DNA of 13,475 nucleotides, from the NCBI GenBank assembly GCA_018817205.1, contig JAHIUE010000092.1, positions 1 to 13,475 on the forward strand, read 5' to 3'. Both the position numbers and the translations under genes were made by a program. The notes beneath the pieces are model-generated. The model made no database searches, had not been told where the DNA came from, and saw only the letters and a list, made by a program, of their open reading frames with translations. This DNA is from Patescibacteria group bacterium. Lineage in GTDB: Bacteria; Patescibacteriota; Microgenomatia; Daviesbacterales; UBA10151. Shown one piece after another: positions 1 to 6,338 of the stretch (position 1 is the first letter of the stretch; each line of letters begins with the position of its first letter).

Positions 1-35
1 AATTGTCTTTCTGGATTATTCATTTTCTCCACTAA

Positions 36-60
36 AAAACCTCCCGTTTCGGGAGGTTTT
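36..60. terminator. Bidirectional intrinsic terminator
   Basis: A perfect 11-bp stem (36-46 pairing with 50-60) with a TTT loop has the core CCTCCCG/CGGGAGG. A-rich sequence on the left and T-rich sequence on the right let it work on either strand. It probably closes a gene lying left of the window and backs up termination of the minus-strand alaX operon. Bases 1-35 show no recognisable gene. Confidence 0.75.
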
Positions 61-70
61 GTTTCCTTTC

Positions 71-94
71 TTTTTAGATAAATTTATCTAAAAA
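71..94. repeat. Perfect 24-bp AT-rich palindrome
   Basis: Bases 71-82 are the exact reverse complement of 83-94 (arms of the form TTTTTAGATAAA). It sits between two terminator hairpins downstream of the alaX operon. It may be a third, AT-only termination or RNA-stabilising hairpin, or a protein-binding palindrome. Position favours a 3'-end role. Confidence 0.5.
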
Positions 95-137
95 AGGCCT
101 CCCAAAAGGGTCCCGACTAAAAGGACCACAAGGAGGC
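89..137 (-). terminator. Intrinsic terminator of the alaX operon
   Basis: Read on the minus strand, GCCTCC (137-132) pairs with GGAGGC (102-97), and GGTCC (127-123) pairs with GGACC (113-109). Together they make a two-part stem with internal loops, followed directly by C and a run of six T. It lies about 80 bases past the alaX stop codon. The plus strand lacks a T-run here, so the direction is minus. Confidence 0.65.
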
Positions 138-214
138 AAATCGAAATTTCAACTGGTTTTAAATCAATAACGATTGTTTTGGACATAGATTAAATTATAA
201 TAGCATTTTTATCA

Positions 215-934
215 TTAATCAATAGAGTAATGTATCATTACAGCATTATCTATATTTTCCACTGATTTGATTGTTATTTTTCCAACTTCACCTGTATTTT
301 TAACTTGGGTTCCGCCGTCTGCAACAGTCCCAACATCCTCAAGTTTTAATGTGCGGAGAGGCCTATTGATAGGGAGTCCTGGAACAAGATAGATTGCCTC
401 TTTTTGCAAATCTTCTAAAGATTGGAAATACCATGTGAATTTTAGATTTTGCGAAACTAGTTCGTTTGATTTATCCTCCAATTTCTGTTTTATATCTTCT
501 GTCAAAGTTCCCTGATAAACAATATGAGGGTTTTTATCATGGGTTGCCTTAAGAGGCATTAACGGTTTAGGAGATAGCCCAAGTAAGTGCATTGCAAAAT
601 CAATGATATGTCCTGCAGAGTGCAATTTCATATTTTTATATCTTCTGTCCCAGTTGATAGTGCCATGGACTTTTAATCCAACTTTTGGGGGAATGTTTGC
701 TTTGACAAAATGCCAAATTTCCCCGTCTTTATTTAAAACTTGATAAACTTCTCTGGTCCAATTTTCTCCTTCAAGTTTACCCTGGTCGGTTGCCTGCCCG
801 CCGCCCATTGGATAAAAAACAGTTTTATCAAGAATTATCCGAAATCTACCTTCGCCTTCGGGTAAAACTTCCAAAACTTCCGTATCCATTTCTTTAAGAT
901 AAGAATCATTAAGATATAGAGGTTCTGTTTTCAT
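215..934 (-). CDS. alaX: AlaX-type alanyl-tRNA editing protein (atypical metal site)
   Basis: Predicted free-standing editing factor that deacylates tRNA-Ala mischarged with Ser or Gly, related to the AlaRS editing domain. At 239 aa it fits the AlaX-M/L size class. The N-terminal beta-barrel signature YPMGGGQATDQG (residues 41-52) and the metal-binding HxxxH motif H105-SAG-H109 are clear. The usual second half of the zinc site, Cys-x3-His in a CGGTH context, reads D206-GGT-Q210. Both expected ligands are replaced, although the flanking VKNTGEVG is kept. Activity may therefore use altered metal coordination, or be weakened or changed in specificity. The ATG overlaps the TGA of the upstream 84-aa gene (ATGA), indicating translational coupling. 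Family assignment is firm; substrate is inferred. Confidence 0.88.
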   Translation of the reverse strand: MKTEPLYLNDSYLKEMDTEVLEVLPEGEGRFRIILDKTVFYPMGGGQATDQGKLEGENWTREVYQVLNKDGEIWHFVKANIPPKVGLKVHGTINWDRRYKNMKLHSAGHIIDFAMHLLGLSPKPLMPLKATHDKNPHIVYQGTLTEDIKQKLEDKSNELVSQNLKFTWYFQSLEDLQKEAIYLVPGLPINRPLRTLKLEDVGTVADGGTQVKNTGEVGKITIKSVENIDNAVMIHYSID

Positions 935-1185
935 TTAGTTAAGACCAATGTACCTTTTTGCATAGGACATTGCAACGCTCCATTATCAAGCATTACACCG
1001 TCAGGGTCTTTGCAAAGAGTTACAAGTTTTGGGTCCATATTGGGACAAATATTTACTGATCCTGTTGTTGAATCCAATCGAACGCAAGGAACAATTGGTA
1101 TAACTCGACCATCTTTTTTTGCTTGTCTTGCAAGAATTACAGCTTCTGTTAACGAACGAATTGCTGTACCGTTTTCAGTCGACAT
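931..1185 (-). CDS. Small four-cysteine protein coupled to alaX
   Basis: An 84-aa soluble protein that I do not recognise. Four cysteines (C34, C47, C58, C73) lie near prolines or asparagines (VPC, ICPN, LCKD, QCPM), suggesting a small metal-binding or iron-sulfur fold. There is no membrane segment or signal peptide. Coding status is supported by an unusually strong ribosome-binding site for this window (AGGGGGTGAT, 1191-1200 on the minus strand, about 5 bases before the ATG), by the 4-base overlap with alaX, and by a promoter and leader upstream. Its job may be linked to aminoacyl-tRNA quality control, but only neighbourhood supports that. Confidence 0.72.
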   Translation of the reverse strand: MSTENGTAIRSLTEAVILARQAKKDGRVIPIVPCVRLDSTTGSVNICPNMDPKLVTLCKDPDGVMLDNGALQCPMQKGTLVLTK

Positions 1186-1207
1186 AATAAATCACCCCCT
1201 TTTCCAT

Positions 1208-1231
1208 AAAAAAACCTCCCTTGCGGGAGGC
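1208..1231 (-). terminator. Terminator hairpin in the leader of the alaX operon
   Basis: On the minus strand CCTCCC (1230-1225) and GGGAGG (1220-1215) close a GCAA (GNRA-type) tetraloop, followed by seven T. This is a textbook intrinsic terminator, yet it lies upstream of the operon's first gene and downstream of its best promoter. That position fits transcription attenuation. On the plus strand there is no T-run. Confidence 0.7.
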
Positions 1232-1241
1232 TCTATTGGTT

Positions 1242-1262
1242 AAAAAACCTTACATTAAGGTT
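1242..1262 (-). terminator. Second leader hairpin with U-tract
   Basis: On the minus strand AACCTTA (1262-1256) pairs with TAAGGTT (1252-1246) around a 3-base loop. The last two T of the stem run on into further T, giving six T in a row. It stands about 16 bases upstream of the GC-rich leader terminator. It is AT-rich, so a weaker terminator or pause site is more likely than a full stop. Confidence 0.45.
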
Positions 1263-1349
1263 ATCCCAATAAATCTCCCTCCCTCTGGAAGGTAAAAGTA
1301 AAATAAAAATTCCAAATCATAATTCCGTTCATATATCTTTAACTTTATT

Positions 1350-1378
1350 AATTTAACATTAAGCTGGACTCTTGTCAA
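1350..1378 (-). promoter_or_regulatory. Sigma70-type promoter for the alaX operon
   Basis: Minus strand: a perfect -35 TTGACA (1378-1373), a 17-base spacer and -10 TAAATT (1355-1350). The -35 shares nearly all its bases with the -35 of the plus-strand aspS promoter, so the two probably compete or are co-regulated. Confidence 0.6.
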
Positions 1379-1393
1379 CATTAAGGTTGGACT
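1355..1393. repeat. Imperfect direct repeat across the divergent promoters
   Basis: AACATTAAGCTGGACT (1355-1370) and AACATTAAGGTTGGACT (1377-1393) begin 22 bases apart, about two helical turns, and cover the shared promoter. A third ACATTAAG occurs at 1252-1259 within the leader hairpin. The spacing and position would suit a dimeric regulator; no regulator gene is nearby. Confidence 0.4.
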
Positions 1394-1401
1394 GTTATTA
1401 T
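1372..1401 (+). promoter_or_regulatory. Sigma70-type promoter for aspS
   Basis: Plus strand: -35 TTGTCA (1372-1377), an 18-base spacer and -10 TATTAT (1396-1401), with predicted start near 1408 and a leader of roughly 37 bases to the aspS ATG. The -35 overlaps the divergent alaX-operon -35 almost completely. Confidence 0.5.
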
Positions 1402-1444
1402 CAATTCAACCCTTCGACTTCTGTTAGTTGCTCAGGGTTATAAC

Positions 1445-2755
1445 ATGGAACGCACTTTGATTTTGGATTGCAATAATAAAATTGGGGAGAAAGTTAAAAT
1501 TTGCGGATGGGTACAAGTCAGACGCGACCATGGCAAGATTTTATTTTTGGATGTAAGCGACAGGTCCGGCATTATCCAAGTTGTAACACATAGCGAGAAG
1601 GCCTCAGAACTTAGACCACAAGATGTTGTATGTATTGAAGGAAAAGTTAACAAACGCCCGGAGAATCTGATAAACAAAAATATTCCTACCGGAAGCATTG
1701 AAATATTTGCTGAAAGTATTGAAGTATTATCAAAAGCGGAAGAGTTACCTTTTGATATGGGGAGTAAAGACCTAAACTTGCAGCTTCCAACCCTTTTGGA
1801 CTTCCGCTCTCTGGCACTCCGCCATCCCAAAGTAAAAGCTATTTTTAAAGTTCAAGAAAATTTATTAGAAGGGTTTAGAAAAGTAGCTAAAGATTTGGGT
1901 TGCATAGAGATTGTAGTTCCAACAATAGTGGCCGGGAGCACAGAAGGCGGGGCAGAAGTTTTTAGAGTAGATTACTATGATCACAAAGCTTATCTTTCCC
2001 AAAGTCCTCAACTTTATAAACAAATGCTGGTGCCTATTTTTGAACGAGTTTTTACAATTGCTAAAGCTTACAGGGCCGAACCCTCGGTAACAACTAGGCA
2101 TTTAACCGAAAGTACCCAGATGGATTGTGAAATAGGTTTTGCAAGATTTGCGGAACTTTTGGATTTACTGGAACAAGTTGCAGTAGAAACAATTAAATAC
2201 GCGGAAAGCACATGCAAAGAGATTCTAAAAGAATTTGGCATAAAACCTATTGCATTCGGGAAAATCCCTAGATTGACACTTCGGGAAGCGCAGGAACTTA
2301 TTTTTAAAGAATTTGGACGGGATAATAGAAAAGAAAAAGATCTAACTCCTCAAGATGAAGTAGATTTATGTAAATGGGCAAAAGAAAAACACGAAAGCGA
2401 CTTTGTAACTGTAACTCACTTTCCAACAAGAGTAAAACCATTTTATACTATGCCGGATGCAGCCGACCCGGAGTATTCCCTAAGTTATGATCTACTTTTT
2501 AGGGGAGTAGAAGTTATGAGCGGTAGCCAGAGAATTAACGATTATAAGCAATTGCTTTCAAGTATTAAGGATCGTGGAATGAATCCCGCAAGTTTTGAAA
2601 TGTATTTGCAAGCTTTTAAATTCGGTATGCCGCCTGAGGGAGGATTCTCATTTGGATTGGAAAGGATAACAATGCATATGTTGAACCTTACCAATATCAG
2701 GGAAGCTTCACTTTTCCCTCGGGATATGGAAAGAGTAGACATCAGGTTGAAATGA
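1445..2755 (+). CDS. aspS: Aspartyl-tRNA synthetase, short form (class II)
   Basis: Charges tRNA-Asp with aspartate, and possibly tRNA-Asn. The N-terminal OB-fold anticodon-binding domain (GWVQVRRDHGKILFLDVSDR, 21-40) is followed by the class II core: QSPQLYKQ (186-193), motif 2 YRAEPSVTTRHL (209-220) and motif 3 GGFSFGLERI (399-408). At 436 aa it lacks the roughly 140-aa GAD insertion of ordinary bacterial AspRS (about 590 aa), so the core is archaeal-type, while the OB-fold reads RRDHG and RPENLIN like bacterial enzymes. His29 occupies the RRD-H-G position that in Pseudomonas AspRS is associated with a non-discriminating enzyme; residue assignment is by eye. The gene overlaps the next one by 4 bases. 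There is no clear Shine-Dalgarno. Confidence 0.9.
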   Translation: MERTLILDCNNKIGEKVKICGWVQVRRDHGKILFLDVSDRSGIIQVVTHSEKASELRPQDVVCIEGKVNKRPENLINKNIPTGSIEIFAESIEVLSKAEELPFDMGSKDLNLQLPTLLDFRSLALRHPKVKAIFKVQENLLEGFRKVAKDLGCIEIVVPTIVAGSTEGGAEVFRVDYYDHKAYLSQSPQLYKQMLVPIFERVFTIAKAYRAEPSVTTRHLTESTQMDCEIGFARFAELLDLLEQVAVETIKYAESTCKEILKEFGIKPIAFGKIPRLTLREAQELIFKEFGRDNRKEKDLTPQDEVDLCKWAKEKHESDFVTVTHFPTRVKPFYTMPDAADPEYSLSYDLLFRGVEVMSGSQRINDYKQLLSSIKDRGMNPASFEMYLQAFKFGMPPEGGFSFGLERITMHMLNLTNIREASLFPRDMERVDIRLK

Positions 2756-3672
2756 GATACTATTTAATTTCTGCGGGTATAATTATCTTTGCCATAATCT
2801 TTGTTTCGGCTTTGCCTTTTTTACTTAGATCAACGGACAAGTTACTTATTAGCGTGCAGATTCCTCAAAATAATTCCCAAGTCGCCGGGGTGCAGAAATA
2901 TAATATCCCACCGGTAAGTAAAAATATTCCGCCTCCCGAATTTTCCGCTAAGGCTGTTTTGATAAAAGATCTGGCAACAGATACGATTTTATTCCAAAAG
3001 GACATCAGTGTCCCGCTTCCCATTGCCTCCACCACCAAAATTATTACGGCCATTGTGGCCAGTGAATATTATAAGCAAAATGCGGTGTTGACAGTTGGCA
3101 AAAGTGCCAATACTCCCGGTTCAAGGGTCGGACTTTTCAATGGGGAAGATTTATCATTCCGCTCTTTGCTTTACGGCATGCTTTTAAATTCCGGTAATGA
3201 CGCCGCTTTTACTTTGGCGGAGAATTATCCGGGAGGAATATTGGGTTTCGTATCGGCCATGAACAAAAAAGTTCTAGAGATGGATTTAAAAAATACCCAT
3301 TTTGACAACCCGGCCGGTTTTGATAGCCCTAATCACTATTCATCTGCATCAGATCTTGCCAAAATTACCCAAGAAGCTCTAAAGGACTCTACTTTAACTA
3401 GAATTTTTGCCACAAAAGAAACCAATATTGTTTCTTTAGACAAAAAATACACTCATCAGCTGTTTAATCTAAATAAACTACTTGAGAAAGTCAGGGGAGT
3501 GGTAGGAGTAAAAACCGGAACTACAGAAGAAGCTAAAGAAAATTTGGTGACTTTGGTGGAAAGGGATGGACGGAAGATACTCCTTGTGGTATTGGGCAGT
3601 AATGATAGATTTTTGGAAACTACCAGATTAATTGATTGGGTGGATTCAAACTTTGCTTGGGCGGAAATTTAA
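2752..3672 (+). CDS. dacA: D-alanyl-D-alanine carboxypeptidase (S11 / PBP5-like)
   Basis: Serine-type penicillin-binding enzyme that trims the terminal D-Ala from peptidoglycan stem peptides outside the membrane. Residues 5-25 form a hydrophobic signal anchor, followed by a linker rich in Pro and Ser. All three active-site motifs are present: S93-TT-K96 (nucleophile and base), S147-G-N149 and K254-T-G256. The family block around HFDNPAGFDSPNHYSSASDL (183-202) is also recognisable. At 306 aa it has the catalytic domain only and lacks the C-terminal domain and amphipathic helix of E. coli PBP5, so anchoring is N-terminal. The ATG overlaps the aspS TGA (ATGA), indicating co-translation. The 3' end overlaps the convergent next gene by 3 bases. 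Confidence 0.9.
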   Translation: MRYYLISAGIIIFAIIFVSALPFLLRSTDKLLISVQIPQNNSQVAGVQKYNIPPVSKNIPPPEFSAKAVLIKDLATDTILFQKDISVPLPIASTTKIITAIVASEYYKQNAVLTVGKSANTPGSRVGLFNGEDLSFRSLLYGMLLNSGNDAAFTLAENYPGGILGFVSAMNKKVLEMDLKNTHFDNPAGFDSPNHYSSASDLAKITQEALKDSTLTRIFATKETNIVSLDKKYTHQLFNLNKLLEKVRGVVGVKTGTTEEAKENLVTLVERDGRKILLVVLGSNDRFLETTRLIDWVDSNFAWAEI

Positions 3673-4658
3673 ATGGATGAGAGTGCGTTCACATATGCTA
3701 CAAAGTTTGGACCTTCAAAAATATAGATTGGCATAAGGTAAGGGCTATAATTTTCCGATAAATAGTATCCCAGATAAACAGAAGTTATGGAAACTTGAGG
3801 TTTGTTAGGTTCAATTACCACCACTCCTTTGCCGCTTTTTAAATCTTCAAATGCTGCCTCTGCGGTTTTCAGAAAATAAGTGGCGTATGTCGTGGTATCT
3901 ATCGGGTAATAAGTAAAGTTTAAAGATAGATAATTATTAATGTCATAAGCGCCTTTTGAAACCTCGGCATTTATTAATGATTTATTAAAATCGGGTGTAA
4001 AGATCTCCTTTTTATCAACTTGCGCGGGCCATAAAAAAATTTGGGCTATATCCTCATTGGACCTTATAATTTTACTGCGACCATTTTTAAGATCGTCTTT
4101 TAAAATTCCCAGGGTTGAGAGGGTTTGCATAAAACCCGAAACCAACTTTGTGTCATCATCAAGACTTTCTTTGGCAGATAGAGTTGCCTCATTGATATAG
4201 GTGAAATTTCCATTATCCAAATTAATTAATAAATTTTTATCATTTTCTTTAAAGGCATACCTTGTTTCACTTATTATGTCGGGAGGTATTTTGATGCCGA
4301 AATTTTGAGCTAGTGCTTGCGATTTGTCCGGTGAAAGAAACCCTGCGAAAGTTTGAGTTACAAAATATACCTTGATAATTTTTTCAAAACCGGGATCTTT
4401 TCCCACTTTAGGTAAACCGCCGGTAGTTGTGTCCAGGGAATAGGTAAAATTCGAAGAGGAAACAGTGCTTTTGGGAAAATTAGGCTCAGGAAGAGAACCA
4501 AATTTACTGTCAGGTTTTTCTTCAATAGGCGGCAGACTGGCAAGATAATTTGCATACCAGATTTTATAACCGATAAAACCTCCAATTCCTAGCACTAAAG
4601 CAATGATAGAGATGGCGATAAGCTGTTTTACCAAAATGGCAGTTTGAGTTAGGGTCAC
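3669..4658 (-). CDS. Membrane-anchored protein of unknown function
   Basis: A 329-aa protein with a short N-terminus, one transmembrane helix (about 12-34) and a long outward-facing domain, as judged from the Pro/Ser-rich stretch just after the helix. The domain has alternating aromatic/polar strands, and its C-terminus reads VYLGYYLSENYSPYLMPIYI then FEG and AYVNAL. That ending resembles extracytoplasmic domains seen in YycH-like and other cell-envelope proteins, but I cannot name the family. The start is GTG. A perfect TATAAT lies 7 bases upstream, so the transcript should begin at or next to the start codon (leaderless). It is divergent from gltX and convergent with the carboxypeptidase, which suggests but does not prove an envelope role. 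Confidence 0.75.
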   Translation of the reverse strand: MTLTQTAILVKQLIAISIIALVLGIGGFIGYKIWYANYLASLPPIEEKPDSKFGSLPEPNFPKSTVSSSNFTYSLDTTTGGLPKVGKDPGFEKIIKVYFVTQTFAGFLSPDKSQALAQNFGIKIPPDIISETRYAFKENDKNLLINLDNGNFTYINEATLSAKESLDDDTKLVSGFMQTLSTLGILKDDLKNGRSKIIRSNEDIAQIFLWPAQVDKKEIFTPDFNKSLINAEVSKGAYDINNYLSLNFTYYPIDTTTYATYFLKTAEAAFEDLKSGKGVVVIEPNKPQVSITSVYLGYYLSENYSPYLMPIYIFEGPNFVAYVNALSSI

Positions 4659-4672
4659 ACATCCATTATACT
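4644..4672 (+). promoter_or_regulatory. Promoter of gltX, nearly leaderless
   Basis: Plus strand: -35 TTGAGT (4644-4649), a 17-base spacer and -10 TATACT (4667-4672). The predicted start near 4679 leaves only about 5 bases before the gltX ATG, with no room for a Shine-Dalgarno. The -35 lies inside the 5' end of the divergent gene. Confidence 0.6.
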
Positions 4673-4694
4673 ATTCCTAAGTTATGGAAGTGAA
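4665..4694 (-). promoter_or_regulatory. Leaderless promoter of the membrane-anchored protein
   Basis: Minus strand: -35 TTCACT (4694-4689), an 18-base spacer and a perfect -10 TATAAT (4670-4665). Initiation about 7 bases on falls at the GTG start codon (4658). The -10 overlaps that of the divergent gltX promoter by four bases, and the -35 lies inside the first codons of gltX. Confidence 0.6.
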
Positions 4695-5958
4695 AACAAG
4701 ATTTGCTCCTTCACCTACGGGTGCACTGCATATTGGCGGAATTAGGACTGCGCTTTACGAGTACCTGGTAGCTAAAAAAAATCAAGGTACTTTTTCTTTA
4801 AGAATTGAGGATAGCGATAGAGCCAGATTAGTCGAAGGTTCTGTAGAGGATATTGTCCAAACTTTGGAATGGTTAGGGCTTGACTTCGAGGGCGAACCGG
4901 TCCTTCAGTCTAAAAGGGTCGATATTTATAAAGAACATGCCAAAAAATTAGTTGAAAAAGGATCTGCCTATGAGCAAGACGGGGCAATTTATTTTAAAAC
5001 TAAAAAGACGGGAAAAACTTCTATAGTTGATTTGGTTGGCAACAGAAAGATTGAATTTGATAATAGCACTCAAGATGATTTTGTAATTTTAAAATCAGAC
5101 GGATATCCTACTTATCACCTGGCCCATGTGGTGGATGATCGTTTGATGGAAACAAATCCTGTTATACGAGGTGCGGAATGGATTTCCTCAATCCCCAAAC
5201 ACCTAATGCTTTTTGAGGCTTTTGGTTGGGAAGTACCCCGATATGCGCATTTGCCAATTATTTTAGGACCTGATAAATCAAAGCTTTCCAAAAGACATGG
5301 GGCAAAGCCGGTTTCGGAATTTAAAAAAGACGGATTTTTGCCGGAGGCAATTTTAAATTATATGGCGCTTTTAGGTTGGACTCCGCCTTCCGGCAAGGAG
5401 ATTTTATCCTTAGGCGAAATGGCAGAAGAATTTGACTTGAAAGGTGTAAACCTTGCAAATCCGGTTTTTGATATTGCCAAACTGGAATGGATGAACGGGG
5501 AATATATCAGGCGGATGTCTGATGAGCAGTTAACCGAAAAGTTGCAGGAATTTTTGGTGGATCATCCGAACAAAGACAAAATTGCTCCGTCCGTACCCAT
5601 TATTAAGGATAGAATTAAAAAGTTAGCTGATTTTATCCCTTTGACTGATTTTCTTTGGGAATCTCCAGAATACGATATAGCACAATTTGAAAAATTAAAT
5701 ATTAAAAATAAAAAAGAAGCTCTAGAAAAAATATTGGAACAACTAAGAACAATGAATAAACCGTGGAATACAGAAATTTTTGAGAAAACCTTCAGAGAAT
5801 TAGCAGAAGAAGAAGGAATCAAGGCAGGGGATATGTTCCAACTTATCAGGGTGGCTGTTTCAGGGCAGCTTGTGACTCCGCCTCTATTTGAGAGTATAAG
5901 GATTTTAGGGGAAGAGGAAGTGGTTTCTCGGATTGAAAAAGCTATGGGTTTGTGGTAA
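4684..5958 (+). CDS. gltX: Glutamyl-tRNA synthetase, short form (class I)
   Basis: Charges tRNA-Glu, and tRNA-Gln in lineages lacking GlnRS, with glutamate. The signature RFAPSPTG-ALHIGG (6-19, HIGH-equivalent H16-IGG) and KLSKRHG (200-206, KMSKS-equivalent) are intact, as are the core blocks YPTYHLAHVVDD (141-152) and RGAEW (162-166). At 424 aa it is shorter than the usual 460-500. Much of the loss is in the connective segment after SAYEQDG (95-100), where most bacterial GluRS carry a Cys-containing putative zinc-binding loop; the sequence passes straight to AIYFKTKK. The alpha-helical anticodon-binding region follows from about 290. It has its own near-leaderless promoter and lies 9 bases upstream of the next gene. 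Non-discriminating activity is inferred, not visible. Confidence 0.93.
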   Translation: MEVKTRFAPSPTGALHIGGIRTALYEYLVAKKNQGTFSLRIEDSDRARLVEGSVEDIVQTLEWLGLDFEGEPVLQSKRVDIYKEHAKKLVEKGSAYEQDGAIYFKTKKTGKTSIVDLVGNRKIEFDNSTQDDFVILKSDGYPTYHLAHVVDDRLMETNPVIRGAEWISSIPKHLMLFEAFGWEVPRYAHLPIILGPDKSKLSKRHGAKPVSEFKKDGFLPEAILNYMALLGWTPPSGKEILSLGEMAEEFDLKGVNLANPVFDIAKLEWMNGEYIRRMSDEQLTEKLQEFLVDHPNKDKIAPSVPIIKDRIKKLADFIPLTDFLWESPEYDIAQFEKLNIKNKKEALEKILEQLRTMNKPWNTEIFEKTFRELAEEEGIKAGDMFQLIRVAVSGQLVTPPLFESIRILGEEEVVSRIEKAMGLW

Positions 5959-5967
5959 TATGCGGCT

Positions 5968-6300
5968 ATGGAAAATTCCAGATGGCTAGGACTTATCACT
6001 ATCGGATTAATTATAGCGGCTTTAGCGGTTGGATATTTTTTGTTAACCGGAAGATTTACCTCGGAAAAAGATGAAGCTGTTGAACCTTCTCCAACACCTA
6101 CGGTTTTGGGACAGGATGTCCAGACTTCTCCTGTAGTTTCTCCTTCGCCAACACCCATTTCTGCCTATGATAGGATAGCTGCCCGCAGCCAAAATCAAAC
6201 CCAGACTTTGCCGAAAACCGCCTTCCCAACAGGATTGGCAGTAGTTTTTTCTATTTCAGCAATGACTATTGGTTGGGGTCTTCACAAATATCCTCATTAG
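5968..6300 (+). CDS. Small anchored protein with LPKTA sorting-like tail
   Basis: A 110-aa protein with an N-terminal hydrophobic helix (about 6-27), a linker with two Ser-Pro-Thr-Pro stretches (near 41-44 and 58-63), and a C-terminal unit: LPKTA (81-85), a second hydrophobic stretch (about 87-105) and a short tail containing one Lys and two His. That unit resembles a sortase cell-wall sorting signal with Ala in place of the usual last Gly. It starts 9 bases after gltX, so it is probably co-transcribed. It could be a cell-surface protein or simply a bitopic membrane protein. No catalytic motif is seen and the function is unknown. Confidence 0.65.
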   Translation: MENSRWLGLITIGLIIAALAVGYFLLTGRFTSEKDEAVEPSPTPTVLGQDVQTSPVVSPSPTPISAYDRIAARSQNQTQTLPKTAFPTGLAVVFSISAMTIGWGLHKYPH

Positions 6301-6320
6301 TTTCCAAAGTTAAAAATTGT

Positions 6321-6326
6321 TATAAT
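6321..6326 (+). promoter_or_regulatory. TATAAT -10 box upstream of the tRNA-Gln region
   Basis: A perfect TATAAT just after the preceding gene, with no convincing -35. Transcription would start near 6333, a few bases before the partial tRNA copy at 6339. It may be the ancestral tRNA-Gln promoter, now driving tRNA fragment, GIY-YIG gene and full tRNA as one transcript. Confidence 0.45.
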
Positions 6327-6338
6327 TCAAATCAGTAT

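Larger units (their letters stand above)
1186..1343 (-). promoter_or_regulatory. Putative attenuator leader of the alaX operon
   Basis: About 157 bases separate the predicted transcription start (near 1343) from the ATG at 1185. In order the leader holds CCTTCC (1292-1287), a purine block GGGAGGGAG (1283-1275), the two terminator-like hairpins, and a strong Shine-Dalgarno. The purine block can pair with CCTTCC just upstream, or with CCTCCC (1230-1225), which would break the terminator. These exclusive pairings are the layout of an RNA switch. No canonical T-box sequence is present and the signal is unknown. Confidence 0.45.

Noticed and set aside
1010..1243. 77-aa plus-strand reading frame
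   Set aside because: Antisense to the four-cysteine gene, which has a strong ribosome-binding site, promoter and 4-base coupling with alaX; this frame also runs through the leader hairpin.
1186..1343. T-box riboswitch upstream of the alaX operon
   Set aside because: No AGGGTGGNACCGCG-type T-box sequence and no stem I-like specifier region; only a generic attenuator layout can be supported.
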